Part shown: one piece after another, positions 10,254 through 18,818 of the stretch
How positions within the stretch are numbered: position 1 is the stretch's first letter
Layout: each line of letters opens with the position of its first letter
Assembly (NCBI RefSeq): GCF_002117145.1
Contig: NZ_CP008743.1
Location: 620,001-684,000, forward strand
Reading direction: 5' to 3'
DNA length: 64,000 bases
Source of the DNA: Candidatus Nucleicultrix amoebiphila FS5
Lineage (GTDB): Bacteria; Pseudomonadota; Alphaproteobacteria; Caedimonadales; Nucleicultricaceae
Made by a program: the position numbers and the translations under genes
Notes under the pieces: model-generated
Databases searched by the model: none
What the model saw: only the letters and a program-made list of their open reading frames with translations
Told to the model about the DNA's origin: nothing

Positions 10254-10829
10254 ATGTATAAAAAAATCACGCATTTACCAATTTCTAAAACAACAATCGC
10301 AGCAGCCCTACTTATGGGAATGGTTTCAGGCTATACTGCTCATGAATTTTTGCATCCACATTGGCAGGAATCCTCTAATTCAAATGCCAAAATTAGTGCC
10401 TGCTTCACACCTCAAGAAAATTGCACTCAACTTATTATTGAGGCAATAAACAATGCTAAATCATCCATTTTCGTTCAAGCTTACTCTTTTACTTCCAAAC
10501 CTATTGCTCGTGCATTAATCGAAGCTAAAGAGCAAGGAAAAACGGTAGCTCTACTCTTTGATAGAAGTCAATTGAAAGACATGCATTCTATGCTTTTTGA
10601 ACTTCAAAAATCTGGCTTAAAAGTTTCTTTCGACGACGTCCCAGGAATTGCTCATAATAAAGTCATGATTATTGATCAACGTTTTGTAATCACAGGATCG
10701 TTCAATTGGACAAAGGCAGCACAAAGTCGTAATGCTGAAAATGTATTATTCATAAATGATCCACAGATTACAAAACTATACATGCAAAACTGGGAATTAA
10801 GATCTCAGCAAGCATGGAGAATCAATTAA
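10254..10829 (+). CDS. Phospholipase D-family protein of rickettsial Pld type
   Basis: Small PLD-superfamily enzyme of 191 residues with a single HKD motif: H134, K136 and D141 in HNKVMIID, followed by GSFNWT and RNAEN. Proteins with one motif act as dimers. An N-terminal hydrophobic segment (about residues 12-28) indicates export or membrane anchoring. The arrangement CFTPxxxCT, then IAHNKVxIID, VITGSFN and RNAENV closely matches my recollection of the Rickettsia Pld protein, which is linked to phagosome escape. Related proteins (Nuc) are nucleases, so lipid versus DNA cleavage is undecided. Its stop overlaps the stop of mgtA by 4 bases. Confidence 0.85.
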   Translation: MYKKITHLPISKTTIAAALLMGMVSGYTAHEFLHPHWQESSNSNAKISACFTPQENCTQLIIEAINNAKSSIFVQAYSFTSKPIARALIEAKEQGKTVALLFDRSQLKDMHSMLFELQKSGLKVSFDDVPGIAHNKVMIIDQRFVITGSFNWTKAAQSRNAENVLFINDPQITKLYMQNWELRSQQAWRIN

Positions 10830-13534
10830 AGCCACTCATGAAAACGCCGAATATACCATACTTTAACAAACTGAGTGAGAGTACAATAAGCGGTCAGAAT
10901 TCCTACTAGCCAAACAAAATATTCTGCGGGTAATGGCACAAATTTGACGTGCTCTCCTAAGATTGAATAGGGGATATATATTCCAATCATCATAATAATC
11001 ATTGTCAGTAAAATTACTGGTGTCGATGCCATACTTTGTATAAATGGGATTTTAGGTGTTCTTATCATATGCACAATAAGAGTTTGAGTAAGTAATCCTA
11101 CAATAAACCAGCCTGATTGGAACAAGGACTGATGGAGCACTGAATTAGCTTTAAATACATTCCACATAACTATGAAAGTTATAATATCAAAAATTGAACT
11201 AATGGGCCCTATAAACATCATAAATCGGGCTATCCCACTCGCATCCCATTTGCGTGGCACCTTTAAATATTCTCTGTCGACATTATCCCAAGGAATAACA
11301 GTTTGTGAAATATCATAGAGTAAATTTTGGATCAGTAAGTGAATGGGTAACATAGGGAGAAAAGGAAGAAATGCACTAGCCGTAAGAACACTAAAGACAT
11401 TCCCGAAGTTAGAACTCGCCGTCATTTTGATATATTTTATAATGTTACCAAAAGTCTTCCTTCCTTCTAAAACTCCATCATCAATAACCATAAGGCTTTT
11501 ATCAAGTAAAATAATATCTGCTGATTCCTTTGCAATATCAACAGCCGTATCTACTGAAATACCTACGTCTGCTTCTCTTAAAGCTGCAGCATCATTAATT
11601 CCATCGCCAATATAGCCCACCGTATTGTTTTTCATCTTAAGCGCACGAATGATACGAGACTTCTGCAAAGGAGAAATTTTTGCAAAAACTGTTGTGTTTT
11701 CTGCTATGTCTGCAAGCTCAGTGTCGGTCATAGTATCGATATTGTTCCCTAATACAATGTTGTGGCCATTCATTAATCCAACTTCTTTGCATATTTTCTG
11801 CGTTACCATTTCATTATCGCCAGTGATTACCTTCACGATAATTCCTTTATGTTGAAGTGCAATAATGGCTTCCTTTGCTGTTGCTTTAGGTGGATCAAGA
11901 AACGCAACATACCCAGCTAGAGTCATCTTAGTTTCATCTTCAAAAGTATATTGATACTCCGCAGAAGCAGGCATTGATTTATAGGCTACGGCTAAAACTC
12001 TAAGACCATCGGTAGCTAACTCTTCAACCATGTGCTTGGCTTTTTTACGCACATCATCGCTCAATAATTTTGCGACGCCCTGTTCTTCAAAATGAGTGCA
12101 AAGTGCCATTACTTCTTCAACTGCTCCCTTACAAATTAGAAGGTGCGTTGTTTCATTCTCTTTCAAAACAATGGACATGCGTCTTCGAGAAAAATCAAAA
12201 GGAATTTCGTCAATACGTTCGTAAACATTTTTCAAGTCTTCGTGCTTATGCTCTTTAATATAATCAATAATTGCAAGATCGAGCAAATTTTTAAGACCAG
12301 TTTGATAGTGACTATTTAAATATGCATATTTTAGAACGCTTTGATCATGCTTATGCCCATAAACATCTAGATGCCACACAACCACAATCTTGTTTTGTGT
12401 CAATGTCCCTGTTTTATCTGTACAAAGAATATTCATAGCGCCAAAATTTTGTATGGAATTTAAGCTTTTTACAATTGTCTTTCTTCGAGACATTGCAACT
12501 GCACCCTTAGCTAAATTTGCAGTTACTATCATTGGTAACATTTCAGGAGTTAACCCAACTGCTACAGAGACCGCGAACAAAAGCGAATTTAGCCATTCTT
12601 CTTTTGTGATACCATTCAATAAAAAAACAATTGGAACCATCACTAGTATCAATCGAATAATGATCCAACTCACTTTGTTTATACCTATGTCAAAGCTTGT
12701 GAGAGGGCGTTGATTAACGATTTTTTTAGCTAAAGATCCAAAATAAGTATGATTTCCTGTATTCACAATAACAGCAGTAGCTGTTCCACTCACAACATCC
12801 GTTCCCATTAAGCAGATAGAACTGAGTTCAAATGGATTCAAAGAATCTTTATGCAAGTGATGCTTCAATTGGCTATGCTTTTCAACTGGCAATGATTCGC
12901 CTGTTAAGACAGCCTGATTCACGAAAAGATCTTTAGAAATCAATAACCGTACATCAGCTGGAATCATATCGCCTGCAGATAACTTAATGATGTCACCTGG
13001 CACAAGGTGAGAAGTAGAAACTTCTTTAGGCTCTGAAAAGTCTTTTCGAACAACTGTTGCAGTTGTTTTTACCATAGCTTTTAGTTTTTCTGCAGCTACA
13101 ATAGACTTATACTCCTGCCAAAATCGTAACAATGTACTAAGCGCAATCATAATTGAAATCATGATAATAGTGCGCCAGGAGCGGTTTTCAACAGAGGCAA
13201 AAATAATATCCGTAATGAGTGAAATCGTCCCCAAAAAAATGAGTATTCCATTGAATGGCGTGATAAAAGATTTAAATAACTGAAAATACCAAGAAGGTAT
13301 TTTATCTTGTGCGATTTCATTAAGCCCATATTGCTCTAAACGAAACTCTACTTCCTCTGCACTAAGCCCCTCAAAACGTGAATGTAAGGCTGTTAGGCAA
13401 TGCTGCGCATTGCCATCACAAAGATGTACAAGAATTTGAGAGGCTAATGATTGTATTTCACCTGGCTGAGTTTGGGAATTTTCGGGCACCATCATTTTCA
13501 AAAAACGTGCTTTGAGCTTTTCAAAAATCTCCAT
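10826..13534 (-). CDS. mgtA: Magnesium-translocating P-type ATPase
   Basis: P3B-type ATPase of 902 residues that moves Mg2+ into the cytosol. Visible motifs are the actuator-domain TGES (VLTGESLPVEKH), the phosphorylation site DKTGTLTQ, and the hinge GDGINDAAALREADVGISVDTAVDIAKESADIIL in sections. It has about ten membrane segments, with the long C-terminal helices near 690-900. Length matches E. coli MgtA (about 898). No leader region long enough for the enterobacterial mgtA riboswitch is present: only 36 bases separate it from the MBL gene upstream. That spacing makes co-transcription with the MBL gene possible. Confidence 0.93.
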   Translation of the reverse strand: MEIFEKLKARFLKMMVPENSQTQPGEIQSLASQILVHLCDGNAQHCLTALHSRFEGLSAEEVEFRLEQYGLNEIAQDKIPSWYFQLFKSFITPFNGILIFLGTISLITDIIFASVENRSWRTIIMISIMIALSTLLRFWQEYKSIVAAEKLKAMVKTTATVVRKDFSEPKEVSTSHLVPGDIIKLSAGDMIPADVRLLISKDLFVNQAVLTGESLPVEKHSQLKHHLHKDSLNPFELSSICLMGTDVVSGTATAVIVNTGNHTYFGSLAKKIVNQRPLTSFDIGINKVSWIIIRLILVMVPIVFLLNGITKEEWLNSLLFAVSVAVGLTPEMLPMIVTANLAKGAVAMSRRKTIVKSLNSIQNFGAMNILCTDKTGTLTQNKIVVVWHLDVYGHKHDQSVLKYAYLNSHYQTGLKNLLDLAIIDYIKEHKHEDLKNVYERIDEIPFDFSRRRMSIVLKENETTHLLICKGAVEEVMALCTHFEEQGVAKLLSDDVRKKAKHMVEELATDGLRVLAVAYKSMPASAEYQYTFEDETKMTLAGYVAFLDPPKATAKEAIIALQHKGIIVKVITGDNEMVTQKICKEVGLMNGHNIVLGNNIDTMTDTELADIAENTTVFAKISPLQKSRIIRALKMKNNTVGYIGDGINDAAALREADVGISVDTAVDIAKESADIILLDKSLMVIDDGVLEGRKTFGNIIKYIKMTASSNFGNVFSVLTASAFLPFLPMLPIHLLIQNLLYDISQTVIPWDNVDREYLKVPRKWDASGIARFMMFIGPISSIFDIITFIVMWNVFKANSVLHQSLFQSGWFIVGLLTQTLIVHMIRTPKIPFIQSMASTPVILLTMIIMMIGIYIPYSILGEHVKFVPLPAEYFVWLVGILTAYCTLTQFVKVWYIRRFHEWL

Positions 13535-13570
13535 GAAAGCATTCCTTTGAAATGATTACTGATGCATATT

Positions 13571-14389
13571 CTAAATCTCTAGATGCATTCCTTGCTTTGC
13601 AATAAAAACAAAAGGCCAAATATTTTGAACTTTTTTCTCAAGATCCATAAGAAAATCATCATCATGAGATGGATCGTGATGATACAATGCAAGCTTTTTA
13701 GCTCCTGCTCGTTGACATACTTTTATTCCTTGTTCTGGCGTTGAATGCCCCCATCCACGTTTAAGAGGGTATTCTTCTTGAGTAAAAGTTGCATCATAAA
13801 TAACCAAATCTGCATCTTTAATAAGATCTAGAACATTATTGTCTAGACCAACATCGTAATGCTCTGTATCAGCGATGTAACAGACAACTTTATCATGCGC
13901 TTTAATTCTATAACCAAGAGCTCCACCCGGGTGATTAAGATCACCACAAGTGAATTCTAAAGTTTTTGATATTTGGATTCTCTCTTGATGTTTGAGATGA
14001 TTAAATATCATTTTGGCCTGCATCACAGAAAACGGCACGGGAAATAAAGGTTTTTTAAAAATATCTCCCTCAAGAACATTCTTAATTGTGCTCATCCCTT
14101 CCATTTTTCCTCCATAGATATAGAGGGTAAAATTTTTGTTATATGCTGGAGCAAAAAAGGGAAAGCCTGTGATATGATCTAAATGATAGTGGGAAAAGCA
14201 TAGGCTAGCTTCATGGATAGCATTCTCGATCATCCATCCCCCAAGGTCATAAAGACCTGTTCCCGCATCCAAAATAATGATTTCGTTATCACAATGAATG
14301 CTTACACAACTTGAATGTCCGCCAACGTTTTGGTACTTGTGTCCTGAAACGGGGGTAGACCCTCTTACTCCCCAAAAGCGCACTTCCAT
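13571..14389 (-). CDS. MBL-fold metallo-hydrolase
   Basis: Metallo-beta-lactamase-fold hydrolase of 272 residues. The metal-binding signature is H67-x-H69-x-D71-H72 (SHYHLDHITG), followed by a His in GDLNHPGG, the Asp of ADTEH, and a His in GWGHSTPEQG. The start MEVRFWGVRGSTP and the GALGYR segment match the phosphodiesterase-like MBL group often found beside signalling proteins. A divergent response regulator begins 116 bases away, which may mean shared signalling. The substrate (cyclic nucleotide, phosphodiester or other) cannot be told. Confidence 0.85.
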   Translation of the reverse strand: MEVRFWGVRGSTPVSGHKYQNVGGHSSCVSIHCDNEIIILDAGTGLYDLGGWMIENAIHEASLCFSHYHLDHITGFPFFAPAYNKNFTLYIYGGKMEGMSTIKNVLEGDIFKKPLFPVPFSVMQAKMIFNHLKHQERIQISKTLEFTCGDLNHPGGALGYRIKAHDKVVCYIADTEHYDVGLDNNVLDLIKDADLVIYDATFTQEEYPLKRGWGHSTPEQGIKVCQRAGAKKLALYHHDPSHDDDFLMDLEKKVQNIWPFVFIAKQGMHLEI

Positions 14390-14505
14390 GGGTTTTATTT
14401 CTCCCTATATAGTGTTTCCCCCTTTCTTTATAATGAAGGGGGTGCCCTTTAGATTGAATTATGGTAGCATCTTTTTTAAATTTAATAAAAAATTTTTCGT
14501 GAAGT

Positions 14506-14910
14506 ATGGTAAAAATTCTGATTGTCGATGATGAACCGGATCTAGATGTCCTTATTCAACAACGCTTTCGTAATGAAATCGCTGCTGGTCAATACCGTTT
14601 TTACTTTGCAAGAGATGGAGAGCATGCACTTAAAGTTGTAGCAAAGCAGCAAGATATTGATATCGTTGCAAGTGATCTCAATATGCCTCAAATGAATGGT
14701 TTTGAGCTTTTAAGGATTCTTCATGCAAAACATCCCCATATTCAAACTATGATCGTCTCCGCTTATAGCGATATGGAGAATATTTCTCTCGCTAGTCAAT
14801 ATGGTGCGGCAGTTTTTATCACAAAACCTATTCGATTTGACGACTTTGAAGATAAACTTAAAGAGTTGATTAAAAAGTTAAAGAAATCAGACAGAAAGTT
14901 TGCAAAATAA
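14506..14910 (+). CDS. Single-domain response regulator
   Basis: Receiver-only protein of 134 residues. The pocket is complete: DDE near residues 8-10, acceptor Asp in VASDLNMPQMNG, Ser in IVSAYSD, and Lys in ITKPIRF. There is no output domain, so it must act through a partner protein, as CheY and DivK do. No histidine kinase lies nearby. It is divergent from the MBL hydrolase. The C-terminus ends in a basic tail (KKLKKSDRKFAK). Confidence 0.85.
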   Translation: MVKILIVDDEPDLDVLIQQRFRNEIAAGQYRFYFARDGEHALKVVAKQQDIDIVASDLNMPQMNGFELLRILHAKHPHIQTMIVSAYSDMENISLASQYGAAVFITKPIRFDDFEDKLKELIKKLKKSDRKFAK

Positions 14911-14924
14911 TACTGCCCTAAGGC

Positions 14925-14960
14925 ATACCCTAACCAGGAGTTTAGTGCTGATTGGGGTAT
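14925..14960 (+). terminator. Hairpin between convergent genes, possible weak terminator
   Basis: Arms at 14925-14937 and 14948-14960 pair at 12 of 13 positions, counting one G-U pair, with a 10-base loop. It starts 15 bases after the response-regulator stop. The downstream tract is only moderately T-rich, so termination is not certain. Confidence 0.4.
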
Positions 14961-15009
14961 TTATAAACACTGCGCTTTTTTCTAAAACGATTCTTTTTTA
15001 CTGGCTTAT

Positions 15010-15432
15010 TCAAAGGGGAAATTTCTGAAAACCAGCCAAAAAATCATTAATGATAGATCCATAACTTACTACGATAGTTGCCGACGGAGTATTGTGATTA
15101 AAGTCTAACTCTTCCAATATGATCTCTTGTTTACCGATAGACATAATTCCATGATAACGAATAAAATGAGTTGCAAAATCTACCGGCTCTGAAAATGACT
15201 CAAAGGTAACATGAAGCTTTTTAGGTTCAAAAAAATTCTCTGAAATATTCTGTACCCGACTTTCACTAGCAACTCCTGAAATTCTGTCTACTTTCTCCAT
15301 TTCAAGTATCGCACTAAATTGATGTCCTCTTATTTTAGATATAGCATCCTCATCGAATTGAATATCAATTCCCATAGAATATGCCGATGAGGCAAACGAA
15401 AATGATAATAAGAAAGCCAATACCTTGTTCAT
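15010..15432 (-). CDS. Small exported protein of unknown function
   Basis: Not recognised. The 140-residue product starts with a signal peptide, MNKVLAFLLSFSFASSAYS, with cleavage likely after AYS. The mature 120 residues are acidic at the start, contain no cysteine, and show alternating hydrophobic residues suggestive of a beta fold. GGAGT lies 6 bases before the ATG. It is convergent with the response regulator and divergent from the patatin gene, with 160 bases between. Periplasmic or secreted location is inferred only from the signal peptide. Confidence 0.65.
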   Translation of the reverse strand: MNKVLAFLLSFSFASSAYSMGIDIQFDEDAISKIRGHQFSAILEMEKVDRISGVASESRVQNISENFFEPKKLHVTFESFSEPVDFATHFIRYHGIMSIGKQEIILEELDFNHNTPSATIVVSYGSIINDFLAGFQKFPL

Positions 15433-15592
15433 TAAAAGACTCCATACGGGTGGTTAATATCAATAAAATTAGAAAAATATTATACAATTAAGATAACTAT
15501 TTTTTCCAGTGAGTAATTTTATGACATTTTAATAAATTATCAATCAAAATCACTTTAAACTGATTATAGGCTTAAATTGATGGAGAAAAATA

Positions 15593-16624
15593 ATGGCAAC
15601 CCCTAAAAATTCAGAACGAAAAAAAGTATCTTTCGCGCTTCAAGGTGGTGGATCTCACGGTGCTTTCACTTGGGGTGTGCTTGATGCAATCTTTGAAGAT
15701 GGGCGCATCGACGTTGAAGGAGTTGTCGGCACCAGCGCTGGTGGCATGAATGCGACAGCAACAGCCTACGGTTTTATAAAAGATGGTCCAAACGGCGCAC
15801 GACAATCTCTAAAAGCTCTATGGGGAGAAATCGGAGAGCAAGGGCGCAAAAGCCCTCTTAAACCCAATCCTATGGATAAGCTGGTTCAAAATTATGATAT
15901 CAGCGGCACACCTATGTTTAAGATGATGCAATTTGTTTCAGGAGCATTATCTCCTTATCAACTAAACCCCCATGGCGGTCACCCATTGGATCCAGTAGTT
16001 TCCAAGTTGTTTGACTTTAAAGTCTTGCAAGGTTCAAAAGATGTCAAACTCTTCCTTTGTGCTACTCATGTAGCTACAGGCAAAGTCAAAGTTTTTACAG
16101 GTAAAGAGCTAACAAAAGATGCTGTTCTTGCATCGGCTTGTGTCCCTACTCTCTTTAAAGCCATTGAAATAAACGGTGAATTTTATTGGGATGGGGGATT
16201 CATCGCCAATCCTGCAGTGTATCCTTTAATTTATAATTGCGAATCTACAGACATTGTGATTATCCAAATTCGTCGTGTCCATGATCCGATGGTACCTACT
16301 ACTGTACATGCTATCAATAATCGTTTAGGGGAAATAACCCAGAATTCATGTTTAACGCGCGAAATGCGGGCCATATCATTCGTGACTAAGTTAATTGATG
16401 ATGGTCTTGTAAAACCTGGGGCTTTAAAAAGACTTCATATTCATATGATTCGTGATGATGCCTTCTTTGGTGGTATTGATCGCGCTAGTGGCTTTTGTGC
16501 AGACCCAGACTTTTTAGAATACCTCTACAAAGCAGGTCGACGTTGTGGAAAGAAATGGCTCGAAGATAATTTCGATGCAATTGGTAAAAAGACAAGCGCC
16601 AATATAGAATCTGATTTTATGTAA
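15593..16624 (+). CDS. Patatin-like phospholipase
   Basis: Serine acyl hydrolase of the patatin family, 343 residues. The oxyanion loop is GGGSHGAF (18-25), the nucleophile elbow GTSAG has S48, and the catalytic Asp is D200 in DGG. Patatins cleave fatty acids from phospholipids. There is no signal peptide. Rickettsial patatins (Pat1/Pat2) are likewise signal-less and are reported host-acting phospholipases, but housekeeping patatins of this size are also common in free-living alphaproteobacteria. A strong hairpin 43 bases past the stop, inside the neighbouring gene, probably ends the transcript. Confidence 0.9.
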   Translation: MATPKNSERKKVSFALQGGGSHGAFTWGVLDAIFEDGRIDVEGVVGTSAGGMNATATAYGFIKDGPNGARQSLKALWGEIGEQGRKSPLKPNPMDKLVQNYDISGTPMFKMMQFVSGALSPYQLNPHGGHPLDPVVSKLFDFKVLQGSKDVKLFLCATHVATGKVKVFTGKELTKDAVLASACVPTLFKAIEINGEFYWDGGFIANPAVYPLIYNCESTDIVIIQIRRVHDPMVPTTVHAINNRLGEITQNSCLTREMRAISFVTKLIDDGLVKPGALKRLHIHMIRDDAFFGGIDRASGFCADPDFLEYLYKAGRRCGKKWLEDNFDAIGKKTSANIESDFM

Positions 16625-16629
16625 AATTT

Positions 16630-17571
16630 TTAAGCTACTTGCTTTAAGTTTTTTGCATTTTCTTGGCCCGTCTGACGCTCTTTCAGACGGGTTTGCTTTA
16701 TGGTGAGAACCAAATTGCATACTACAATAATCAAGCTACCTATAATTGTCTGCAAAGAAGGCCACTCATCAAGAAAAAGAATACCGATTGGAATCGCAAA
16801 AACAAAACGAGAATATTCAAATGGCGCCAACACTGAAGGTGTACTATTTTTGAGAGCTTGCAAACTGCAAAAATGGGAAAGGGTTGCCAATGCTCCTAGC
16901 CCCATTAATAACATCACATCTTGAAGAGAAGGCGTCGTCCAGAAAAAGAGAGCTACTAAGCTAATAAATGTAAGACTTAAGATGTTTAAGTAGAACATGA
17001 TTTGAACTGTGCTTTCTGTCGCAGTCAAACGCTTAGCAGTGATGATAGCGCTACTTGCAAATATATTGGCGAAAATAGCGACAACCACACCTATTTCAAA
17101 GGGAAAGTTACTAGGATGAACAATTACAAGCACCCCCAGATATCCTAAGATCAAAATTAGCCATTGATCCCATGTCACTATTTCTTTCAAAACAATAATA
17201 GCCAAAACCGTTGTAATCAAAGGCGCAGTAAAACCAATAGATGTAGCAAAAGCTAAAGGGAGATTCTGATACGCGTAATAAGTACAAAGCATGGCACTAC
17301 ATGCAAAGAATGCTCTTAAAGCATGAAGTGGTAAGCGTCTCGTCTTTATATCTTGCCACTTTTGGCTGAGAACAAAGGGAGTCAAAAATACCGAACCAAA
17401 AATCAAGCGCGTAAAAACAGTGATGACAGTATTTTTAGTTTCTAAAAATTTAGTTAAAGACATAATGATCGTAAAGACCAATGCCCACATCAAAATCCAT
17501 AGAATGCCTTTAAGATTTTTTCTTAAGACCAACTGTTTTTCCCCATTTTGAGATAATACTATCCCTAACAT
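16630..17571 (-). CDS. DMT-family (EamA) transporter
   Basis: Ten-helix drug/metabolite transporter of about 313 residues with two EamA repeats; the second ends near LAPFEYSRFVFAIPIGILFLDEWPS. The substrate is unknown. The start is uncertain. The ATG at 17571 has no ribosome site and lies in the loop of a 6-base-pair hairpin (17562-17578). The in-frame TTG at 17532 has GGGGA about 7 bases upstream and gives a more typical short N-terminus (LVLRKNLKGILW). The C-terminal codons contain the hairpin that likely terminates the convergent patatin transcript. Confidence 0.8.
   Translation of the reverse strand: MLGIVLSQNGEKQLVLRKNLKGILWILMWALVFTIIMSLTKFLETKNTVITVFTRLIFGSVFLTPFVLSQKWQDIKTRRLPLHALRAFFACSAMLCTYYAYQNLPLAFATSIGFTAPLITTVLAIIVLKEIVTWDQWLILILGYLGVLVIVHPSNFPFEIGVVVAIFANIFASSAIITAKRLTATESTVQIMFYLNILSLTFISLVALFFWTTPSLQDVMLLMGLGALATLSHFCSLQALKNSTPSVLAPFEYSRFVFAIPIGILFLDEWPSLQTIIGSLIIVVCNLVLTIKQTRLKERQTGQENAKNLKQVA
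16667..16700 (+). terminator. Terminator for the patatin gene, inside the opposite gene's coding end
   Basis: A perfect 9-base-pair stem, CCCGTCTGA (16667-16675) with TCAGACGGG (16683-16691), has a 7-base loop and is followed by TTTGCTTTAT on the plus strand only. It lies 43 bases after the patatin stop and within the last codons of the convergent DMT gene. Confidence 0.7.
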
Positions 17572-17619
17572 ATAGGGAACTTATTGAAAATATCAATCAT
17601 TTAGCAGGAAATGCTGTAT

Positions 17620-18636
17620 TTAACCTACTAAACTCCCGTCAGTTCTGTATTGACGAATTTTCACACCCTGGGATTGCAACAGCCTAAGAATACCTGCCTC
17701 ACCTCCTAAAAGTACAGAGTGTACTGAAAAAAAGCATGGTGCAACCTTATTCTCTAAGATGCTTAGGATATTTTTAGTAAAATACGTCGCTTTAGTTTTT
17801 ACGGCTTCACCCCCAAACAACGGATTACACATTGGAAAACTTTCAGAGTCTAAGCCTTGACAAAGACCATGAGCATCACCCTTCATATAATTTTGGTTAA
17901 AATATTCCAATCTATGAAAGGGATTACTTCCTAAGAGCTTCTTTAGCTCCTCAAAGTCAAATTCATCAATCTTGGTGAGTAAAACAGGATCGATTGTAAA
18001 TTTAAAAAGCACAGTAGGATGTAAGATATCTGTCTGATCAGGATTAGACATATAAACTGCTTGGATATTAGGTATTTCGTTGGCCGCAATCCTAAAAAGC
18101 TCAAGATCCATTTTTGCTTGAGCAAAATTTCTATACATAAAATATTTAAGTATCGTTACCCAAGGTCGTGTCGTTGTCCCGTAACTTGGATCCTGAATTT
18201 CAGTACAATACTGACAAAGTTCTCCAAACTTCTCTTGATCAATTTTATCCCACCACTTTTCTTCTGCTCTCAACCATCGAATAGTTTGCATAAATCTCTT
18301 CATTGCTGTCTCATCCTGAGTTAACTGAGCTTGCTCATATTCTGCTCTCAATTTTAGGAATCCCTCTTTCTGAGGGCGCTTATCAACGTATTTTCCTTGA
18401 GGAATAACATGAAGCTGTGTTTCTGGAATGAAAGAGGCTGAAGTTTTCAATTTACTAATAACAACTGAACTGCCAGGAAGATCGGTCAATTTTAAATCAA
18501 AAGTCGTTCCAAATAGCGTTCCTCTATTACCTGCAGAATCCTCTATCTCATAAAGCATTAAATCATTAGCGACACTTGCAAACAAAACACCATGACTCAA
18601 TAGAAAACACCCTATAATCATAAAAAGTTTTGTCAT
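17620..18636 (-). CDS. Exported TraB/GumN-like protein lacking the conserved histidines
   Basis: 338 residues with a signal peptide (MTKLFMIIGCFLLSHGVLFA). The opening strand GTLFGTTF (39-46) and the closing segment SVHSVLLGGEAGILRLLQSQG (from 304) resemble the first and last conserved blocks of the TraB/GumN (PF01963) family. The family's GxxH histidines would fall at F46 and near L309; neither is His, although the Glu of GGE is kept. The middle is family-divergent with two cysteine pairs (CQYC; C near 258 and 268). If the assignment is right it is probably a non-catalytic relative. It is divergent from the bicupin gene. Confidence 0.6.
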   Translation of the reverse strand: MTKLFMIIGCFLLSHGVLFASVANDLMLYEIEDSAGNRGTLFGTTFDLKLTDLPGSSVVISKLKTSASFIPETQLHVIPQGKYVDKRPQKEGFLKLRAEYEQAQLTQDETAMKRFMQTIRWLRAEEKWWDKIDQEKFGELCQYCTEIQDPSYGTTTRPWVTILKYFMYRNFAQAKMDLELFRIAANEIPNIQAVYMSNPDQTDILHPTVLFKFTIDPVLLTKIDEFDFEELKKLLGSNPFHRLEYFNQNYMKGDAHGLCQGLDSESFPMCNPLFGGEAVKTKATYFTKNILSILENKVAPCFFSVHSVLLGGEAGILRLLQSQGVKIRQYRTDGSLVG

Positions 18637-18818
18637 CGCATAGTCTCCTCAGTTGTGAATGCAATTTCATCATAGGGATAAAATTTAACTTGTCAAAGGG
18701 TCGAATTTCAGAAAACGCTTTGATCAGTTGTTTTAAACATAAAGACCTTATAAATCCTTATAGATTTTTTAATTTGACCTTCCTATGATATACACATTAT
18801 TGAATAAATGAGATTCTT

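Noticed and set aside
13535-13570. Mg2+ riboswitch before mgtA
   Set aside because: Only 36 bases to the upstream gene; no room for a leader structure.
17562-17578. Hairpin holding the DMT gene start as a riboregulator
   Set aside because: Six base pairs with no ribosome site; more simply the true start is the TTG at 17532.
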